Source: Acidimicrobiia bacterium (GTDB lineage: Bacteria > Acidobacteriota > Terriglobia > Bryobacterales > Bryobacteraceae). From it: DNA of 64,000 nucleotides. The notes under the pieces are model-generated. The model worked only from the letters and a program-made list of their open reading frames with translations, had not been told where the DNA came from and ran no database searches. The translations under genes and the position numbers were made by a program. The stretch is taken from assembly GCA_016871315.1 (NCBI GenBank), contig VFZE01000002.1, positions 62,001 through 126,000 on the forward strand, given 5' to 3'. Position 1 is the first letter of the stretch. Every line of letters starts with the position of its first letter. Below are positions 60,157 through 64,000 of this stretch, in pieces.

Positions 60157-60345
60157 TTCACCTTTGCCTACGCGGCCTTCTCCCCAGACGGCCGATGGAT
60201 CTCCTATATCTCCGACGACTCCGGAACTCGGCAGCTTTACGCACAGGAGTTTCCCCAGCGGCGGGGTAAGTGGCAGATTTCCACCAAGCCGGTTAACTAC
60301 GCCTTATGGCGGGCCGACGGAAAGGTGATTTTCATTCGCCGAGCT
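60157..60345 (+). pseudogene. PD40 propeller fragment of a second kinase-like gene
   Basis: One frame encodes FTFAYAAFSPDGRWISYISD and DSGTRQLYAQEFP then GKWQISTKPVNYALWRADGK: two PD40/TolB-type blades with the S-P-D-G-R-W hallmark. No start codon or upstream domain in frame; a remnant. Confidence 0.65.
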
Positions 60346-60519
60346 CGCCAAGCCCCGCCTCCGTCCTCGCCACCCACCGCAAAATCCTCCACCCTTAGAT
60401 TCGTGCGGCAGCTCCCGCCTGTCCCGCCCGCCTCGCGACCCGCTCCTCTTTCCTTCTCTGCTACTCCCACTCTCTCAAGCTCCCTCTCTGGACTGCTCAC
60501 GAACTCCTCCCCCACCACC

Positions 60520-60670
60520 AATCCTCCCCAACCAAGACCAAATCTCCCAACCCCTCCCGGAATTCCTCACCACCGTCGACGAAGTAGAACGCCTCACCGG
60601 CCTCGACTTCTTCTCCTCCCTTGACGATCCCGAAGAACGCCTCCTGAAATCCTCCCGCCCTCTTTTCTGA
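60520..60670 (+). pseudogene. C-terminal remnant of DNA/RNA non-specific endonuclease
   Basis: The frame ending in TGA at 60668 reads ILPNQDQISQPLPEFLTTVD then EVERLTGLDFFSSLDD. The phrase TVDEVERLTGLDFF is the C-terminal signature of NUC1/EndoG-type nucleases. The catalytic DRGH region and the N-terminal part are not found upstream, where sequence is C-rich and without coding character. Confidence 0.6.
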
Positions 60671-61050
60671 ATCCGCGTTCATTACCTTTCCCCACCGCCC
60701 AAACCCCTTTCAATAAGCAACCTTTTTCAAGCACCGAAGCCCGAAGAATATTTCAGCCCTCTTCTCAATCACTTCCCCCGTGCAAGCCGTCATCCTTTCC
60801 CCCAGCCCGCCACAATCGGACCGAAAGGATTCTATTTGCCCACATCTTCTATCAGGACGCCGACTCCGCGCAGTCCATTCAGTCCCTGAAACAGCTCCTG
60901 CAGCTCCAGGCCCTGCGCCGCAAGCTCGCCAAACCCGCGCTCCTCAACCGGATACGCGGAATTACAAAACAAACCCAATTCCGCCCGAACCCGTCACCAT
61001 TTCACCTCCTAAATCAGCCCCGCAGCGCCCCGTCCATGCTCAAGCGGATA
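60671..61050. other. Non-coding stretch upstream of topA 3' end
   Basis: 380 bp with strong C/T bias and frequent stops in all frames. A short (+) frame reads DADSAQSIQSLKQLLQLQAL, perhaps another gene scrap. Nothing else supported. Confidence 0.4.
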
Positions 61051-63474
61051 TCAAGCCGGCGTCAATTCCCGCTTAAACTTGCACTCCGCGTTCGGGCACT
61101 GCGCGAAGCTGCCCTTCTTCAGCCACTTCTCCACCAGGTACGAACTGCCGCAGTCAGGGCACTTCTCCGGGATCGGCTTGCCCCAGCTTACGAAGTCGCA
61201 TTCCGGATAACGGTTGCAGCCGTAGAAGGTCTTGCCGCGCTTGGAGCGCCGCTCGATGATCTGCCCGTCATTGCAATTCGGACAAGCCACGCCGACCAGC
61301 TTCTGCTTCACGTACTTGCAGGTCGGGTAGTTCGAGCAGGCGGTGAACTCGCCGAACCGGCCATATTTCATCACCAGCTTGTTGCCGCACTGTGGACAAT
61401 CCTCGTCCAGCGGCACATCGGCCTTCTTCTGCTCGGAGCTGCCCAGCGGACGCGTCGTCTTGCAGTCCGGATAACCGGTGCAGGCGTAGAACTGGCCGAA
61501 GCGGCCCTTCTTCAGCACCATCACGCGGCCGCAGTTCTCGCAATACTCCTCGGCATCCTGCTCGCCTAGTTCCGCGGGGTTGGTGCCCTCCACCATATCG
61601 GCGCTTGGCTCGCGCGTATTGGTGCACTCCGGGTAGCCGGAACAGGAAATGAAGCTGCCGTGCTTGCCCCAGCGCAGCACCATCGGACGGCCGCACTTGT
61701 CGCAGGTCAGCCCGGTCGGCTTCTCCATGCGCTTGATGTCGACCATCTCGGTCTCGGCGCGAATCAGGTCCACCTTGAACTTCTCGTAGAACTCGTTCAT
61801 CGCCGCGCGCCAGTCCATCTTGCCTTCGCCGATCTCGTCCAGCTCCTCCTCCATCCGCGCCGTGTACTTCACGTCGAAGATGTCGTCGAAGTTCTGTACC
61901 AGCAGATCGGTCACCACGATCCCCAGCTCGGTCGGGAAGAACCGCCCTCCCTGCTTGTTTACGTAGCCGCGATCCTGAATCGTCGAAAGAATGGATGCGT
62001 AGGTGGAAGGCCGTCCGACGCCGTCGGCTTCCAGTTCCTTCACCAGCGTCGCTTCGGTAAACCGCGGCGGCGGCTCGGTGAAATGCTGCTCCGGCAGAAT
62101 CGCCTTGAAGCGCAGCTCCTCGCCCTGAGTCACGGCGGGAAGCTTGTGCTTCAGCTCCTCGTCCTCTTCGTCCTTTTGATCCTTTCCTTCCTGGTATACG
62201 GCCCGGAAGCCGTCGAACTTCGGCACCGAACCCGTCGCGCGGAACAGATACTCGGCCTGGTCGCTGCCATTGGCCAGCACTTCGATCGTCGTCTGGTCAA
62301 ACAGCGCCGACTTCATCTGGCTCGCCACGAAGCGCGCCCAGATCAGCTTGTACAGCTTCAGCTCATCGTCGGACAGATACGGCTGCACGGCCTCCGGCGT
62401 GTTCATCGCCGACGTCGGCCGGATCGCCTCGTGCGCGTCCTGCGCATCCTTCTTGCTCTTGTAGAGATTCGGTGTCGCGGGCAAGTAAGCTTCGCCGTAG
62501 CGCTGCGAGATGAACTTGCGCACCTCGTCCAGAGCCTCCTGACCCACACGCGTAGAATCGGTACGCATGTAGGTGATCAGCCCCACCAGCCCTTGCGGCC
62601 CCAGCTCGACGCCCTCATATAGCCGCTGCGCCAGCCCCATCGTACGCTTCACCGAAAAGCGCAGTTTGCGCGAGGATTCCTGCTGAAGCGTCGAGGTAAT
62701 AAAAGGAGGAACCGGATTGCGCTTCTTCTCCTTGGTCGCCACCGAGCGAACCACATAGGCCGCCCCGTCCAGCACCCCGACGATCGCCTGCGCCCCGGCC
62801 TGGTTCGGAATCTCGACGTTCTGCCCGTTCCGCTTGGCAAGCTGCGCCGTGAGCACCGGCGGCTTCTGCGCGTTCAGGTGAACGTCGATGGTCCAGTACT
62901 CTTCCTTTTGGAACGCGCGGATTTCCCGCTCGCGGTCCACAATCAGCCGCAGCGCCACCGTCTGCACGCGCCCCGCCGACAGGCCCCGCCGCACCTTGTC
63001 CCATAAAAGCGGCGAGATCTTATAGCCCACAAGCCGGTCCAGCACGCGCCGCGCCTGCTGCGCCTCCACCAGGTGAATGTCCACCTCGCCCGGCGTCTCA
63101 AATGCCTTCCGAATCGCGTTCGCCGTGATCTCGTTGAACATCACCCGGAAGATCCGCGGCGTGTCGCCCTTCTTCGGCTGCAGTTCCTCCATCAGGTGAT
63201 AGCAGATCGCCTCGCCTTCGCGGTCCGGGTCGGCCGCCAGGTAGATGGCTTCGGCGCCCTTTGCCGCCTGCTTCAACTCCTGGATCAGCTTCCTCTTGCC
63301 TTCGATGACCTCGTAGCGCGGCGTGAATCCGCCGTCGATGTCGACTGCCAGGTCCTTCTTCGGAAGATCCTTCACGTGCCCAAGGCTCGCCTTCACGACG
63401 TACTGCTTTCCCAGGTACTTACTGATGGTTTTCGACTTCGCCGGCGATTCGACGATGACGAGAGATTTAGACAT
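61051..63474 (-). CDS. topA: DNA topoisomerase I with five C-terminal zinc fingers
   Basis: 807 residues. Relaxes negative supercoils. TOPRIM domain at the N-terminus (LVIVESPAKSKTISKYLG, AADPDREGEAICYHL with the DxDxxG-like acid cluster), central gate domains with the catalytic Tyr in GLITYMRTDSTRV, and RPSTYASIL. The C-terminus has five CxxC...CxnC zinc fingers (pairs CDKC/CSGYPEC, CENC/CTGYPDC, CPQC/CSNYPTC, CPNC/CNRYPEC, CPDC/CPNAEC); three to four are usual. Follows dprA in the same direction, a common acidobacterial arrangement. Confidence 0.96.
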   Translation of the reverse strand: MSKSLVIVESPAKSKTISKYLGKQYVVKASLGHVKDLPKKDLAVDIDGGFTPRYEVIEGKRKLIQELKQAAKGAEAIYLAADPDREGEAICYHLMEELQPKKGDTPRIFRVMFNEITANAIRKAFETPGEVDIHLVEAQQARRVLDRLVGYKISPLLWDKVRRGLSAGRVQTVALRLIVDREREIRAFQKEEYWTIDVHLNAQKPPVLTAQLAKRNGQNVEIPNQAGAQAIVGVLDGAAYVVRSVATKEKKRNPVPPFITSTLQQESSRKLRFSVKRTMGLAQRLYEGVELGPQGLVGLITYMRTDSTRVGQEALDEVRKFISQRYGEAYLPATPNLYKSKKDAQDAHEAIRPTSAMNTPEAVQPYLSDDELKLYKLIWARFVASQMKSALFDQTTIEVLANGSDQAEYLFRATGSVPKFDGFRAVYQEGKDQKDEEDEELKHKLPAVTQGEELRFKAILPEQHFTEPPPRFTEATLVKELEADGVGRPSTYASILSTIQDRGYVNKQGGRFFPTELGIVVTDLLVQNFDDIFDVKYTARMEEELDEIGEGKMDWRAAMNEFYEKFKVDLIRAETEMVDIKRMEKPTGLTCDKCGRPMVLRWGKHGSFISCSGYPECTNTREPSADMVEGTNPAELGEQDAEEYCENCGRVMVLKKGRFGQFYACTGYPDCKTTRPLGSSEQKKADVPLDEDCPQCGNKLVMKYGRFGEFTACSNYPTCKYVKQKLVGVACPNCNDGQIIERRSKRGKTFYGCNRYPECDFVSWGKPIPEKCPDCGSSYLVEKWLKKGSFAQCPNAECKFKRELTPA

Positions 63475-63532
63475 GGACTACCATTGAGATTCTTAGATTG
63501 TCTTGGGTTGCACTCTGCGGAAGCGAGGTGTC

Positions 63533-64000
63533 TCACCACACTTTAACAAAGTTTTTGCCCGGAAGTTGCCTCACCAGGCCCAGCAGTTCGATTTCGAACA
63601 GCACCGCAATCAGCTCAGACGAGGAACAGTTTGGCATCTTTTCGATGATTTCGTCAATCTGGGTCGGCTGGTCCGGGCTCAGCAACTGCAGAATCTGGCC
63701 CGCCAGCGGAGCCGATGGACCCAGGCTGTTTTGCAATGTAGCGGTCGGATCCGCACCCTGTGCCGGTGCAAACGGAAGCCCGCGCTGCCCGAAGATTGAG
63801 CGCCTATCTTCCGGGGAAAGCTCATTCAACACATCTTCGGCTGATTGCACCAGTGTCGCCCCCTGCTTGATCAGCAGATTCGCCCCCCAGCTCATCTTGG
63901 AAGTGATGTTGCCCGGCACCGCGAATACTTCCCTGCCCTGCTCCATCGCCAGCCGCGCCGTAATCGCCGAGCCGCTGTACTGCGCCCCTTCCACCACCAG
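63533..64000 (-). CDS. dprA: DprA/Smf DNA-processing protein, C-terminal part (runs off window)
   Basis: Partial, 155 residues visible. The Rossmann-like DprA core ends with VEGAQYSGSAITARLAMEQG, REVFAVPGNI and GANLLIKQGATLV; then a linker and a C-terminal winged helix (TQIDEIIEKMPNCSSSELIA, VLFEIELLGLVRQLPG). DprA loads RecA on incoming single-stranded DNA in transformation. The 5' end lies beyond position 64000. Confidence 0.92.
   Translation of the reverse strand: MVVEGAQYSGSAITARLAMEQGREVFAVPGNITSKMSWGANLLIKQGATLVQSAEDVLNELSPEDRRSIFGQRGLPFAPAQGADPTATLQNSLGPSAPLAGQILQLLSPDQPTQIDEIIEKMPNCSSSELIAVLFEIELLGLVRQLPGKNFVKVW

Overview
The window reads as GC-rich chromosomal DNA of an acidobacterium of the Solibacter/Bryobacter/Paludibaculum type. 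This is an inference from protein families, not from a marker gene. The evidence is a very large TonB-dependent receptor with an N-terminal carboxypeptidase-regulatory domain, a propeller-type hybrid histidine kinase, a PEP-CTERM protein, remnants of Ser/Thr kinase-PD40 proteins, short 4-bp ATGA gene overlaps and palindromic repeats. No rRNA, tRNA, CRISPR array or intact insertion sequence was seen.

Layout. 0.1-6.2 kb (-): a four-gene cytochrome operon resembling an MtrCAB extracellular electron conduit: OmcA/MtrC-like decaheme protein, MtrA/DmsE-like decaheme protein, MtrB-like outer-membrane barrel, and a tetraheme cytochrome built from four repeated domains. 6.5-11.1 kb (+): pyruvate:ferredoxin oxidoreductase overlapping a dihydroorotate-dehydrogenase-like flavoprotein. 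11.1-14.7 kb (-): split CHAD protein, Ppx/GppA polyphosphatase and a serine hydrolase. 14.7-16.2 kb (+): two overlapping thymidylate-kinase-like genes, the second with an altered P-loop. 16.1-20.0 kb (-): sbcD, a compact sbcC that appears to start at an ATA codon, and a Tat-exported sugar isomerase-like protein. 20.0-22.6 kb: secreted proteins. 22.6-30.3 kb (-): motAB behind a sigma-28-like promoter, preceded by a five-gene overlapping chain of peptide ABC transporter genes ending in an HD-GYP/GAF/GGDEF enzyme. 30.5-31.7 kb (+): sigma-54 activator and PilZ protein. 31.7-37.2 kb (-): a possibly frameshifted hypothetical gene, tsaB, a DUF4038-type glycoside hydrolase and a hybrid histidine kinase. 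37.5-41.8 kb: PEP-CTERM protein, 3-methyladenine glycosylase, thpR, plsY, and an ECF sigma/anti-sigma/DUF3106 cluster. 41.8-48.9 kb: TonB-dependent receptor and convergent propeller hybrid kinase. 49.2-57.2 kb (+): a five-gene Pil-Chp-like chemosensory operon. 57.3-58.6 kb (-): a pseudokinase fused to a TonB C-terminal domain and carrying an in-frame palindromic repeat. 58.6-61.0 kb: a graveyard of broken genes. 61.0-64.0 kb (-): topA and the 3' part of dprA.

How the parts fit. The cytochrome conduit and the divergent PFOR module suggest that pyruvate oxidation can feed anaerobic respiration onto an extracellular acceptor such as Fe(III) or Mn(IV). Several loci point to surface behaviour controlled by cyclic-di-GMP and chemosensing: GGDEF/HD-GYP enzyme, PilZ protein, motAB and the Pil-Chp system. 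These functional links are inferences from gene order. Coordinates of starts were chosen by ribosome-binding sites, overlaps and family alignment from memory; no database search was run.
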